Shown here piece by piece: positions 8,579-17,092 of a stretch of 64,000 nt of DNA (its first letter is position 1; every line of letters begins with the position of its first letter). The stretch is taken from the NCBI GenBank assembly GCA_964614945.1, contig CAZTNW010000003.1, forward strand, positions 62,001 to 126,000. Direction: 5' to 3'. This DNA is from CAZTNW01 sp964614945. Lineage in GTDB: Bacteria; Caldisericota; JANLFM01. A program made the translations under genes and the position numbers. A model generated the notes under the pieces. It made no database searches. It was given only the letters and a program-made list of their open reading frames with translations, and was not told the DNA's origin.

Positions 8579-9814
8579 TTAGTTAGCGAGAATCTCGCCC
8601 TTGAAATTCTTGAGCGCGTCAAGGAACGGGTTGACGCAGGCCTGGCCGCAGCCGCAGAGGGACGCTTTCTTCATGACGAGCGCCAGCTCCTCGAGCAGGT
8701 CGAGATCGCTGATGGTCCCTTCGCCGAACTCGAATTTCTCCATGATCTGGCGGATACGGTGCGTTCCTTCGCGGCAGGGGGTGCACTTTCCGCAAGATTC
8801 GTGCTCGAAGAACTCGGCGACCGTCGAAAGGAACTCGACAATATTGCGGTCTTCGTTGGCAACGAAGATGGAGCCGGTGCCGACCGTCTTGGGGGTCGGA
8901 ATCTCTTTCATCCGTTCCTCAACGAAAAGAATACCGGAAGAGCCGCCGATCTGAGCAAATTTGAAGCCGCCCGCCACCCCCTTGCCGTACTTCTGGACGA
9001 GGTCCATGAACGACATTGTAACCGGGGCCTCGATGATGCCTGGCTCGTTCACGTCGCCGACAAGCTGGAACAGCTTGGTGCCCGTGAACTCGGTGTTCGA
9101 GGAAAGCTTCTTGTACCACGCCGCCCCGTTCTTCATGATGTGTGGAACGTTAGCGAAGGTCTCGACATTGTTAACAATGGTCGGCTTACCCCACAGCCCC
9201 ACCACCGGCGGGAAGGGAGGTTTCATGCGCGGCTCGCCGCGCTTACTCTCTATCGATTCGATGAGCGCCGTCTCGTCGCCGCAGACATAGGCACCGCCAC
9301 CCTCGACGATGTTCAGTTCGAAGCCGAACTGAGAACCGAGGATGTCCTTGCCGAGAAAGCCCTTCTTTTCGGCATCGGCGATCGCCTTGTTCATGGTCTC
9401 TATCGACTTACGGTACTCGCCGCGGACATAGACGAAGCCCTTGCTCGCGCCAATCGCGTAGGCGCCGATGACGACCCCTTCGATGACTTGATGCGGATCA
9501 CCTTCCATCAGCACACGGTCCTTCACCGTGCCCGGCTCACCCTCGTCGGCGTTACAGATGATATATTTCTGGTCGGCCTTGGCGCTGTAGGTGAAGCTCC
9601 ATTTCTTGCCAGCCGGGAAGAAAGCACCGCCGCGACCGAGCAGATTAGTATCGGTCACCTCGTCGATCACCTTCTTCGCGCTCATTACAATTGCCTTTTT
9701 CAGTCCCTCGTAGCCACCTGCCTTGATATAGGCTTCGATGTCGAGGGGATCGATCTTGCCGATATTCTTCAAAAGGACATGATTGCTGGATAGTATCTTC
9801 GCGTTATAATTCAT
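8579..9814 (-). CDS. hydB: NADH-binding flavoprotein subunit of hydrogenase (NuoF-like)
   Basis: The 411-residue protein is the FMN/NAD(H)-binding subunit, homologous to NuoF. GRGGAFFPAGKKW is the glycine-rich nucleotide/flavin loop, CNADEGEPGTVKDR follows it, and the C-terminal cluster motif CGKCTPC...CGCG binds a 4Fe-4S cluster. It lacks the N-terminal thioredoxin-like and C-terminal double-ferredoxin extensions seen in some HydB proteins, so it is the short form. It passes electrons between NAD(H) and HydA. GGGGA lies just before the start; its stop overlaps the alternative hydA start. Confidence 0.93.
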   Translation of the reverse strand: MNYNAKILSSNHVLLKNIGKIDPLDIEAYIKAGGYEGLKKAIVMSAKKVIDEVTDTNLLGRGGAFFPAGKKWSFTYSAKADQKYIICNADEGEPGTVKDRVLMEGDPHQVIEGVVIGAYAIGASKGFVYVRGEYRKSIETMNKAIADAEKKGFLGKDILGSQFGFELNIVEGGGAYVCGDETALIESIESKRGEPRMKPPFPPVVGLWGKPTIVNNVETFANVPHIMKNGAAWYKKLSSNTEFTGTKLFQLVGDVNEPGIIEAPVTMSFMDLVQKYGKGVAGGFKFAQIGGSSGILFVEERMKEIPTPKTVGTGSIFVANEDRNIVEFLSTVAEFFEHESCGKCTPCREGTHRIRQIMEKFEFGEGTISDLDLLEELALVMKKASLCGCGQACVNPFLDALKNFKGEILAN

Positions 9815-9824
9815 GTAGTCCCCC

Positions 9825-10286
9825 TTACCTATACTGTTTAAGTATCTCGCCGAGTTTCTCGGGAGTCACATTGGCGTAGGTCTCGTCGTCGATCATGAGA
9901 GCCGGTGCCGCGGTGCAGGTGCCGAGACAGGAGGTCTTTTCCAAAGTGAAGCGGCCGTCTTCGGTCGTCTCACCGATCTCGATACCCAGTTCCTTTTCCA
10001 GCAATTCGGCTATCGTCCAGCCGTCTTTGAAATTACAGGGACCATCTTTGCAGAGACGGATGATGTGCCGCCCCTTCGGCTCGGTCGACAGCATCGTGTA
10101 GAACGAGACGAAACCGTACAGTCGGTTCAGCGGGATTCCGGTCGCGATGGCGATTTCCTTCATCACTGTGTCCGGTAAATGGTTGCCGTACTCTTTCTGA
10201 GCCTGGCGCATAAGCGCCATCAGGTTCCCTTTCTCGGGAGAGTACTCCTTCATTATCTCCCCGATCCTCGTCTTTTCGGAACTCAT
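9825..10286 (-). CDS. hydC: 2Fe-2S subunit of hydrogenase (NuoE-like)
   Basis: This 153-residue thioredoxin-fold ferredoxin is homologous to NuoE. Four cysteines are in the family arrangement: CKDGPC near residue 79-84 and CLGTC near 120. A helical N-terminal bundle precedes them. With HydB and HydA it forms the soluble trimeric hydrogenase, which may be bifurcating (NADH plus ferredoxin) or simply NAD-linked; sequence does not settle which. It is the first gene of the operon, with AGGAGGT before ATG 10286 and the promoter at 10377-10406. Confidence 0.93.
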   Translation of the reverse strand: MSSEKTRIGEIMKEYSPEKGNLMALMRQAQKEYGNHLPDTVMKEIAIATGIPLNRLYGFVSFYTMLSTEPKGRHIIRLCKDGPCNFKDGWTIAELLEKELGIEIGETTEDGRFTLEKTSCLGTCTAAPALMIDDETYANVTPEKLGEILKQYR

Positions 10287-10342
10287 GCATACCTCCTGGA
10301 ATTGTAGGAATTTGCTTTTGCCTAGCCAATGATATCTTCCTT

Positions 10343-10470
10343 CTAGGCTCAGACCGGACCCCCCTCACTGTGAAATATAATATTCCCAGCTACGGATCGA
10401 AGTCAAGACGGAGAAATGGTCGCAATGCCCGCCGGCGACTTCACCTTACCAGGTAAGCGGGAAACTCCCC
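10343..10470 (-). repeat. Promoter-bearing repeat module, copy 1
   Basis: About 128 bp are similar (roughly three quarters of positions by eye) to 14057-14185 in the same orientation. The best-conserved block is TCAAGACGGAGAAATGG followed by CGCAATGCC and GCGACTTCA. On the minus strand this block lies at and just upstream of the -35 box, and a GTCGC-N11-GCGAC inverted repeat is present. Both copies carry a minus-strand promoter, so this looks like a duplicated upstream regulatory region. Confidence 0.65.
10377..10406 (-). promoter_or_regulatory. Promoter of the hyd operon
   Basis: On the minus strand TTGACT (10401-10406) and TATTAT (10377-10382) are separated by 18 bp. The predicted start near 10370 gives a leader of about 84 nt before hydC. 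The upstream conserved block shared with copy 2 is a candidate regulator site. Confidence 0.6.
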
Positions 10471-10670
10471 AAATAACGACAGGCTGCATGCCTCACCAGT
10501 GCCCAAATGCCCTGAAACACTCCGTTTCTCGCCCCATCAAGACAAATATGCGCTAGCGTCCTTAGGTAAGTTCATGATTCTTTTCCTCCCGGAATACAGA
10601 CAAGGGGGGTGTCTGCCGCGCCATGGCTCTGACCCATCCGCTTATGCCTCTGGAGCGAGGGTCATATTTG

Positions 10671-11030
10671 TTAAAAGCTGTTCGTCTGGCGGTCAAGGAA
10701 CCGGTTCCGGAGCAGCTGCATTTTTGCGACCAGCTCCGCTGATTCGTCTTGAATGAACCTGTGCAAAAGTTGGCAGGATTCAAAATCGTGGCAAGCCGCG
10801 CAATTGGAGAGCTTTCGTTGAATCGCACAGAATCGAATTTTACATTCGGCGCAATACTTGGCCAGGAATGGCTGATCCGCTGGCTGGCATCCCAAGCAGG
10901 CCCAATCCTTAGCTGAATACTTACCGTCCGATAAAGATTCGGCTAACTGCTCCAGCTCTGATGACTGGTAATCGCTTGTTCCTTTATAAGCGCGGCATTC
11001 CTGGCAATTAATTCCGCAATATCCTAACAT
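10671..11030 (-). CDS. DUF3795-like cysteine-rich protein
   Basis: A 119-residue protein with eleven or more cysteines. It begins MLGYCGINCQECRAYKGT, the hallmark of DUF3795 proteins (YCGLxCxxCxAY). Further pairs are CLGC, CAECKIRFC and CAACHDFESC. The spacing suggests zinc or Fe-S binding; its function is unknown. The start is supported by GAGAGGGC. It follows the QueG-like gene closely (gap 14 bp) on the same strand, so the two Cys-rich proteins probably form one transcript. Confidence 0.8.
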   Translation of the reverse strand: MLGYCGINCQECRAYKGTSDYQSSELEQLAESLSDGKYSAKDWACLGCQPADQPFLAKYCAECKIRFCAIQRKLSNCAACHDFESCQLLHRFIQDESAELVAKMQLLRNRFLDRQTNSF

Positions 11031-11044
11031 GCCCTCTCTCCCTT

Positions 11045-11962
11045 CTAGCGAGAAAATAAAACGCCCAAATTACGGGGCAGCACTTCAAGGTAATCAAGCA
11101 AACCGATTTGTTCCAGCTTGCCAGCAGTTTCCGCGGCCAGCTCCTCTCGAGACGCTCCTTTCAGCAGTAATTCCGTCTCTGATTCATCGAAAGTTGCCCG
11201 GTCTTCGATCCTATTTTTAAAGGCTTGATTTTGCGGGCAGGACAGTTGGCATTTCATACACCCTACCGGGCAATGATGCCAGGATGGATCCAGCCATGCG
11301 GGAAAAGCTTCGGTATCTTCGTTGAGATAGGTCAGGCATCTCTCAGCATGAATTAAAAACCGGTCATTGTGTATAGCCTTGGTCGGACAATTTTTTTCGC
11401 AAGCTCGACAATATTCACAGGCTTCCATGGTGCCTGGTTCAAACCATGGTCCCTCGGCTGCGGGCCAATCGGTGAAAAAACCCTTGAGCCGAAAAAAACT
11501 ACCCAAGCCTTCAATATAGGAGATATTATTCCTACCATATTGAGCCAAGCCGCAAGAAACCGCCAACAATTTCAAGGGGAGTACTATCTTTCCGGTCTTG
11601 TAACCATGCGGGTTCAGGACTTCTTCCAAAACAGCTCGTACCTGAGCGTCCGTATGGTAAGAATAGGTCGGCGGGATAATAAAGGCATGTAATTTCCTTT
11701 TCCACCTAAAGGTCACCCGTATTTGGGGTTGAGGGGCTGCTGTAATGATTATCGATTTTGCCTGTGGCAGTTCCTTGGACACAGTGAATCTGAATTGAGC
11801 CAGCCACTTGCGGTAGAAAACCTCATCCAGATACCCTCCCTGGCGTTTTCCTTCAATTTTCTTGCGCAGATCGGTCAAATGCCGGATGGATGTTGCTCTG
11901 GCCTTGATATTATGGCTCTCAAGTCTTGCATAAAGGGCCTCCGACAAATTATCTTTTTCCAT
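11045..11962 (-). CDS. QueG-like 4Fe-4S binding protein
   Basis: A 305-residue protein with two ferredoxin-type clusters in the C-terminal half: CEYCRACEKNCP and the paired motif CPVGCMKCQLSCP. This arrangement resembles epoxyqueuosine reductase QueG and corrinoid reductive-dehalogenase-like proteins. The QueG N-terminal cobalamin-binding region is only partly recognisable (YGRNNISYIEGLGSFFRLKGFFTDW), so I do not assign queuosine synthesis. ATG 11962 is chosen over the longer frame to 11995 because GAGGAGGG lies 5 nt upstream. Confidence 0.75.
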   Translation of the reverse strand: MEKDNLSEALYARLESHNIKARATSIRHLTDLRKKIEGKRQGGYLDEVFYRKWLAQFRFTVSKELPQAKSIIITAAPQPQIRVTFRWKRKLHAFIIPPTYSYHTDAQVRAVLEEVLNPHGYKTGKIVLPLKLLAVSCGLAQYGRNNISYIEGLGSFFRLKGFFTDWPAAEGPWFEPGTMEACEYCRACEKNCPTKAIHNDRFLIHAERCLTYLNEDTEAFPAWLDPSWHHCPVGCMKCQLSCPQNQAFKNRIEDRATFDESETELLLKGASREELAAETAGKLEQIGLLDYLEVLPRNLGVLFSR

Positions 11963-12010
11963 TTTCCCTCCTCTATTCATCGATTTAACACCCAAAAAAT
12001 AAGCTTGTTG

Positions 12011-12039
12011 TTGACGTGCCTATGTTAACTGGCTAAAAT
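12011..12039 (+). promoter_or_regulatory. Promoter of the CGNR regulator gene
   Basis: TTGACG (12011-12016), 17 bp, TAAAAT (12034-12039). The start would lie near 12046, about 57 nt before ATG 12103. The region also serves the divergent QueG-like gene. Confidence 0.5.
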
Positions 12040-12102
12040 GTCTTTATAAGTTATGTTATTATAATCAGACTAACCTGTCAAGTATGTTTAAAGGGTTATA
12101 TT

Positions 12103-12741
12103 ATGAATGAGATTAAGACAACCGTAGAGGATATCGGCTTTATCGGCGGCCGCTTGAGTCTAGATTTTACTAATACGATCGAATGGCGAGGACGTGATAA
12201 CCCAACAGAATTACTGCTGAATTACCAGGACCTTATAACTTGGAGCCAACGTCAAGCCATCCTAACCGATCAGAAAGCGCATCAGTTGCTTAAAATTGCC
12301 AATAGGCAAACGGACTTAAGCTTTTCAGTTCTAAAGCGGGCTATTGTCTTGCGCGAAGCTCTGTACCATATTTTTTCCAATATCATTCGGTGTCAGCAGC
12401 CCAACCAAACCGACTGGGACATCTTTAATCGGGAACTTTCTTCAGCTATGGCTCAGTTTCAGGTTCTACCGACTTCCGGTGGCTTTAAATGGGGGTGGAC
12501 GGCTAAAGAGAATCAGTTAGACCAGATGCTCTGGCCAATTGTCCATGATGCTGCGAAATTGCTCACCTCCGAGCTGCTGCCCAGGTTAGGCGTGTGCGCG
12601 GATAAAAACTGCGCCTGGCTTTTTTTGGATACCAGCAAAAGCCACAAGCGTCGCTGGTGCTCCATGAGTGATTGCGGCAATCGGGCCAAAGCCCTACGCC
12701 ATTACAAACGAAACCGCCTGAATAAAGGGAAAAAGGAATGA
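12103..12741 (+). CDS. CGNR zinc-finger / ABATE domain regulator
   Basis: A 212-residue protein with an N-terminal ABATE (RsfA-like) domain, beginning with the family-typical GGRLSLDFTNTIEWRGRDNP. The C-terminal CGNR zinc finger has Cys in LGVCADKNCAWLF and RRWCSMSDCGNRAKALRHY. Family members are thought to be transcriptional regulators, with the ABATE domain as a possible ligand- or stress-sensing module. It is transcribed away from the Fe-S protein gene and may control it. Confidence 0.85.
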   Translation: MNEIKTTVEDIGFIGGRLSLDFTNTIEWRGRDNPTELLLNYQDLITWSQRQAILTDQKAHQLLKIANRQTDLSFSVLKRAIVLREALYHIFSNIIRCQQPNQTDWDIFNRELSSAMAQFQVLPTSGGFKWGWTAKENQLDQMLWPIVHDAAKLLTSELLPRLGVCADKNCAWLFLDTSKSHKRRWCSMSDCGNRAKALRHYKRNRLNKGKKE

Positions 12742-12858
12742 ACAATCAGGCCGCAATTGTTAATTTGGCCAGTTTTCCCACAGCCGGGATCGGAGCGTCT
12801 CTCGGTGGTCAGCCTGAGGGCACAGATACGGCCTTTCTTAAGCCCTGGCGCGACACTC

Positions 12859-13875
12859 TCAATCTATCTCCCCTTCCCCGGGAATGCCTGGGATATCTTC
12901 ATAGTACTTTCTCAGCAAGACAAGGATTCTCGTCGTCCAATCGTACAAGCGGCTCTCTCTTTCTCTCCAATCGGTCGATAATGGCAAGAATGCTATAGAA
13001 TTCGGCCTTGGCCCAAAGTCCCAGTACCCTTGTGCGTTTCTCTGCCGCCAAATCCAGTCTATTGATGGCTGGGCAAAATGCCTCCAGGTTGGAAAAAGTC
13101 GAGCCAGCATCTCTAACGAAGCCAGCCAACGATCAACCTCCCCTGCCTTCATGGGAGGTTCGCGGTTCAGCGAGACTTTCAGGTAGCCTATTCCATATGG
13201 CTTTTCCCAGATCCAACGAAGCAATGCTCTCTCAAGCTCTCTGGATATCGTCCCGGGGACTGAACCGAGGATATTGAGTTGATACTTACCGTTGAGGGCA
13301 AGATAGCTGTCCTTCACTGTAACTCCTGTTAATTCTGCATGCGCCTCTATTTCATCCCTTTCACTGTACTCCCCTGATTGAAATACCCTTCTGGCAATCG
13401 CGTGCCATAGTTTCCTGTCCTTGTTCAAAAGAGGGTGCTCTGGATGGATGAGCGACAGAGTGGAAGCGAGAAACAGCCGCTCCCCCATTTTCCAGCGGTC
13501 ATTCTTTTCGGGACGATCGGGAAACACTATTGCGCCTTGCATGATATCGAGGATATAGGCCGAGGCCTGGCACAAGACAGGATCAGATGCGTCTAATCCT
13601 AAGGCTAAGGCACGCTCCACACCTACTTCCGTTGAGGCTACTTTCTGCTTCAATCGGCTACTCCTGGAGTGAAAAGCGCCCCAGCCACCATCTGCCCATT
13701 GTTCATCAGCCAGATCCTGGACGCATCGGCTCCGCTTCAGATCATCTTTCGCCTTTTTTAATTCGGGAGATTCCGGAGCTAACCTCAGCACATCCCGAAG
13801 CAAGCGGTAGCGCACCACAGAATCAGGATTGTGCTCCATTATTCTAATTGCTGTATCTTCAACGATGCTAATCAT
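12859..13875 (-). CDS. Terpenoid-cyclase-fold protein of unknown function
   Basis: A 338-residue all-helical protein. It has the repeat features of the prenyltransferase/squalene-hopene-cyclase alpha/alpha toroid, such as ADGGWGAFHSRSS and the QW-like RNAQGYWDFGPRPNS. The catalytic DxDD motif of cyclases is not visible, so it is probably not a functional cyclase. Related proteins are common as hypothetical proteins in anaerobes. ATG 13875 is chosen (GGGAGGG just upstream) over 13902. A minus-strand promoter in repeat copy 2 lies about 210 nt upstream. Confidence 0.7.
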   Translation of the reverse strand: MISIVEDTAIRIMEHNPDSVVRYRLLRDVLRLAPESPELKKAKDDLKRSRCVQDLADEQWADGGWGAFHSRSSRLKQKVASTEVGVERALALGLDASDPVLCQASAYILDIMQGAIVFPDRPEKNDRWKMGERLFLASTLSLIHPEHPLLNKDRKLWHAIARRVFQSGEYSERDEIEAHAELTGVTVKDSYLALNGKYQLNILGSVPGTISRELERALLRWIWEKPYGIGYLKVSLNREPPMKAGEVDRWLASLEMLARLFPTWRHFAQPSIDWIWRQRNAQGYWDFGPRPNSIAFLPLSTDWRERESRLYDWTTRILVLLRKYYEDIPGIPGEGEID

Positions 13876-14056
13876 CCAGCCCTCCCTGCCAATGACTAAC
13901 ACACTGTAGCAGCAAAGTCAGGGGAGCCAGCTGCAGACCGACGGAGCCGCAAGCAAGTATCTCTGTCTGTGAGTCAGCCTCAAAACTGTAGCTAACTGGT
14001 ATCTTAAGACAATCTCGAAAGCTACCCCGAGCTGACCAATAATCTCTATCTTGCCT

Positions 14057-14185
14057 CTAAGGTCCAGAGCCAACCCTCCTCATCGGAAAAAACAATATCC
14101 CGGAAGGGGGTCGAGGTCAAGACGGAGAAATGGCCGCAATGCCAGCCAGCGACTTCATCTTCCTTGGGTGACGGGAAACCCTCCC
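14057..14185 (-). repeat. Promoter-bearing repeat module, copy 2
   Basis: Second copy of the module at 10343-10470. The conserved block GTCAAGACGGAGAAATGG is identical over 18 bp, and GCAATGCC and GCGACTTCA are also kept. The flanks (AACCCTCCTCA against ACCCCCCTCAC, GGGAAACCCTCCC against GGGAAACTCCCC) drift gradually. Both ends fade, so no clear boundary or target-site duplication is seen. Confidence 0.65.
14092..14120 (-). promoter_or_regulatory. Minus-strand promoter in repeat copy 2
   Basis: TTGACC (14115-14120) and TATTGT (14092-14097) on the minus strand with a 17-bp spacer, at the same place in the module as the hyd promoter. It faces the terpenoid-cyclase-fold gene at 13875, with a predicted leader of about 210 nt. 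Confidence 0.45.
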
Positions 14186-14186
14186 G

Positions 14187-14217
14187 AAAAAAACACTCGG
14201 TCCATCAGCACCGAGTG
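14187..14217 (-). terminator. Rho-independent terminator on the minus strand
   Basis: On the minus strand CACTCGGT, an 8-nt loop and ACCGAGTG are followed directly by seven T. This is a textbook terminator. No minus-strand gene ends here: the gene to the right is on the plus strand. It may end antisense transcription or an unrecognised small RNA from 14218-14410. Confidence 0.7.
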
Positions 14218-14412
14218 CTGTCACGCTGAAGGCTCTCGTCGCCTTGACAGGCTCCGAGTCGCGGATTTATGCTTTCTCACGATGGCTGGATGGGACCATT
14301 GAGGCGAAAACGCCCTCCTTGGACGGGCACAGCCAAAAGGAAGCTCATATCTTCCCACTTCAGGAAAATGTGAGCCCTGTGTGATACTGTCATTTCTGGA
14401 GGAGAGACAACC

Positions 14413-15834
14413 ATGAAAATGCTCTTGGGCAGCGAGTGGGTGGATCGCGATAAAAAGATCGAGGTCCGAGACCCCTTTGACAATTCCTTAATCGATACGA
14501 TTCCACGCGCCACCGTTGAGGACGTGGATGTCGCCATGTTCGCTGCAACCAAAGGTTTTGAGGTCGCTCGTAAGCTGACGGTCTACGACAGGGCACAGAT
14601 CCTGGTTAAGACCGCCAGAATCGTGGAAAACCACCTCGAGGAGTTCGCCCAAACGATCGCCAGGGAAGGCTCCAAGACCATTCGTGAGGCCCGTAAGGAG
14701 GCACGGCGGTGCGTTAATACCCTCACGATTTCGGCCGAAGAGGCCAAACGCATCCAGGGTGAGACCATTCCTTTCAGTTCCTTCCCTGGGGGGGAGAAAC
14801 GCCGTGGTTATTACGAAAGGGTGCCCATCGGCGTGGTGCTGGCGATTACGCCCTTTAACGATCCCCTGAACCTGGTCGCCCATAAGTTGGGCCCGGCCGT
14901 TGCGGCGGGGAATTCAGTGATTCTCAAGCCGGCCACCGTCACGCCGCTTTCGGGCATCAAACTTGTCGAGGCCTTCATGGAGGCTGGCCTCCCGCCTCTG
15001 GTCATGCAGGTGATTACTGGTTTTGGAGGCGAGATCGGCAATGCGATGATTGCCGATCCTCGACCGCGCATGATTTCCTTTACAGGAGGCCTTGAAGCGG
15101 GATTGCGCATCACCAAGATTGCCGGCCTAAAAAAGATCGGGATGGAGCTGGGATCCAATTCGCCTGTTATCGTTTGGCGAGACGCGGATCTTGAGTGGGC
15201 CGCGGAAACTTGTGTTTCCGGCGCTTTCTGGGCAGCAGGTCAGAACTGTATCGGCGTTCAGCGCATCTATATTCATCAAGACATCTACGAGCCCTTCAAG
15301 GAGCGTTTCATGGAGATTACACAGGGATACAAGATAGGCAACAAGCTGAACGAAGATACAGATATGGGCCCCATGATCAGCGAGGGCGAGGCCAAGAGGC
15401 TGGAAGGCTGGATAAAGGAAGCCGAGAATTTAGGAGCCAGAGTTCTAACAGGAGGGGGTCGCATGGCTGCACTTCTCGAGCCGACGGTCCTGGAGAACGT
15501 ACCGAAAAAGGCAAGAATTCATAAGGACGAGGTCTTTGGCCCCACCGTCAACCTTTACCCGGTGTCTGACGCGGAGCAAGCCTTAACAGAGGCCAACAGC
15601 GTCGATTACGGCCTTCACGCCGCCCTGTTCACCCGTGACATGGACATGGCTTTCAAACTGGCTTACGGCCTGGAGTGTGGCGGAGTGATAATCAATGACT
15701 CCACCGATTATCGCCTGGACTCCATGCCCTTTGGCGGTCTTAAAAACTCCGGCCTCGGCCGGGAGGGTATCAAGTTCTCCCTCCAGGAAATGACCGAACC
15801 CAAGGTCATCTGCTGGTATTTGCCGAAATCATAG
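14413..15834 (+). CDS. NAD(P)-dependent aldehyde dehydrogenase
   Basis: A 473-residue ALDH superfamily enzyme that would oxidise an aldehyde to the acid. NAD-binding and catalytic residues are visible: TPFNDPLNLVAHKLGPA with the catalytic Asn region, FTGGLEAG, MELGSNSP with the general-base Glu, and GQNCIGVQR with the nucleophilic Cys near residue 277. The C-terminus has FGPTVNLYPV and PFGGLKNSGLGREG. The family resembles lactaldehyde and succinate-semialdehyde dehydrogenases, but the substrate cannot be fixed. GGAGGAGAG precedes the ATG. It is a single gene. Confidence 0.9.
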   Translation: MKMLLGSEWVDRDKKIEVRDPFDNSLIDTIPRATVEDVDVAMFAATKGFEVARKLTVYDRAQILVKTARIVENHLEEFAQTIAREGSKTIREARKEARRCVNTLTISAEEAKRIQGETIPFSSFPGGEKRRGYYERVPIGVVLAITPFNDPLNLVAHKLGPAVAAGNSVILKPATVTPLSGIKLVEAFMEAGLPPLVMQVITGFGGEIGNAMIADPRPRMISFTGGLEAGLRITKIAGLKKIGMELGSNSPVIVWRDADLEWAAETCVSGAFWAAGQNCIGVQRIYIHQDIYEPFKERFMEITQGYKIGNKLNEDTDMGPMISEGEAKRLEGWIKEAENLGARVLTGGGRMAALLEPTVLENVPKKARIHKDEVFGPTVNLYPVSDAEQALTEANSVDYGLHAALFTRDMDMAFKLAYGLECGGVIINDSTDYRLDSMPFGGLKNSGLGREGIKFSLQEMTEPKVICWYLPKS

Positions 15835-15931
15835 AATGACCGCGATCGACTCCCTCCCTGCTTATATATCTCCGTTTGATCGAGAAAAGAGGGCCTTAGC
15901 GTCGTTCAGCGGGTAGTCAGGCTGGGTTCGC

Positions 15932-17092
15932 CTAATTCATCTGCAGGCGACGGAAAAGCCAGGTACCAGCGGCGAAAAAAAGCACCGTCAATATGAGCAG
16001 GGCGGCTAACTCAAAAGCTATCCCGTTCAAGCCTACTCCAAGATTTAGTACTTTGTTAAGAGCCGTTACAGCATGGCTGGTCGGCAGAAAATCAAACAGT
16101 CGAATAGCACGCTCCCCGACATTGAACAGCGGCGGTGAGGGTACAGGGAAGACGGCACCGGATAAAAACAGTAGCAACAACAAAGGGAAATTGGCAATCA
16201 CGGCAGCGCGTCCGACCGTACGGGAAAAACAGGCAGTGATCAATCCTGCCCCGATCGCCGCCGTGGCCGCCATGACACTGATAACGATTGCCAGGACTAA
16301 AGAACCAACATAATGATAGCCGAGCGTAATGGCCACTCCGAAGCTGAGTAATACCGATAACAAGCTAAAGCAACTGTACACCAGGCTTATCCCGCCCATC
16401 AGATCGAACGAGCTCATTCTGGTTAGCTTTAGCCGGTGCAGTGCACCGCTTTCAATCTCCCGTGAGACAGCGATAGCTACAGAAAATATAATCATAGTCA
16501 GTGCCGCTACCAGTAAACCGGGTACATAGTTATCAAAATCCCGTCTTATAGTTGTGTCTCCAATAAATTCTTCCTGGAGGTTAAAGGGTATTTGCTGTCC
16601 TGTAGCCTCCACCACATAGTTTTCCAACTCTGAGACAATGAATACGGCAGCTACTACGTAATATGGATGCCCTTGATCACCCATCACAACGGCAGAAGCT
16701 TCGGCTGACATTGTGCCGCCGTTATCGTGTACCCGCTGGATTTCCCGGGTATAACCGGCTGGGAAAATAACCACCGCTACGGCCTGGCGGTCCTTTAGTT
16801 TTGACTCGGCCACAGCCTGGGAGTCTAATATTTTAACTCGAAGCACAGGTGTACCATCGGTATGTTTCAGGTCGACCAGACGACCAATCACTTCTTCACT
16901 GCAATGTTGTTCAATACCGTTTACCTGGTCGTTATTTACCACCATTACATCCAGAGGAAGGGCAGCGCCGCTGCCCATGAATATCCAGTAGAGTATGATA
17001 AAAAGAGGCGCCAGGGATATGGACAGGATGAGATCCCACCTGCTGCGCATCTGCTCTCTAAATGTTTTAACGCAAATCTGCCGCAGTTTCAT
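15932..17092 (-). CDS. ABC-2 type exporter permease
   Basis: A 386-residue permease of the ABC-2 (YhgE/drug-exporter) class. One N-terminal membrane segment (ILSISLAPLFIILYWIFM) is followed by a large extracytoplasmic domain of about 150 residues. Five membrane segments then follow from about residue 195 (LLVAALTMIIFSVAIAVS onward), including the typical FLSGAVFPV. It overlaps the ATPase gene by 4 nt and is the last gene of the tetR-ABC operon. It probably exports a drug-like or lipid compound. Confidence 0.88.
   Translation of the reverse strand: MKLRQICVKTFREQMRSRWDLILSISLAPLFIILYWIFMGSGAALPLDVMVVNNDQVNGIEQHCSEEVIGRLVDLKHTDGTPVLRVKILDSQAVAESKLKDRQAVAVVIFPAGYTREIQRVHDNGGTMSAEASAVVMGDQGHPYYVVAAVFIVSELENYVVEATGQQIPFNLQEEFIGDTTIRRDFDNYVPGLLVAALTMIIFSVAIAVSREIESGALHRLKLTRMSSFDLMGGISLVYSCFSLLSVLLSFGVAITLGYHYVGSLVLAIVISVMAATAAIGAGLITACFSRTVGRAAVIANFPLLLLLFLSGAVFPVPSPPLFNVGERAIRLFDFLPTSHAVTALNKVLNLGVGLNGIAFELAALLILTVLFFAAGTWLFRRLQMN

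Larger units (their letters stand above)
10287..10670. other. Intergenic region upstream of the hyd operon
   Basis: This 384-bp stretch holds the hyd promoter (10377-10406) inside repeat copy 1 (10343-10470). From 10471 to 10670 I see no gene, tRNA or convincing terminator. The DUF3795 gene converges on it from the right. Confidence 0.6.
13876..14412. other. Intergenic region with repeat copy 2 and an orphan terminator
   Basis: This 537-bp gap between a minus-strand gene and the plus-strand aldehyde dehydrogenase holds repeat copy 2 (14057-14185), a minus-strand promoter and a minus-strand terminator at 14187-14217. From 14218 to 14400 I see no gene, although short GC-rich inverted repeats (for example around GAGGCGAAAACGCCCTCC at 14300-14317) suggest structured RNA. 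Confidence 0.5.

Noticed and set aside
12738..12998. Two overlapping plus-strand ORFs (86 and 74 codons) just after the CGNR gene
   Set aside because: They overlap the end of the minus-strand terpenoid-cyclase-fold gene and show no motif. They are shadow frames of the convergent gene.
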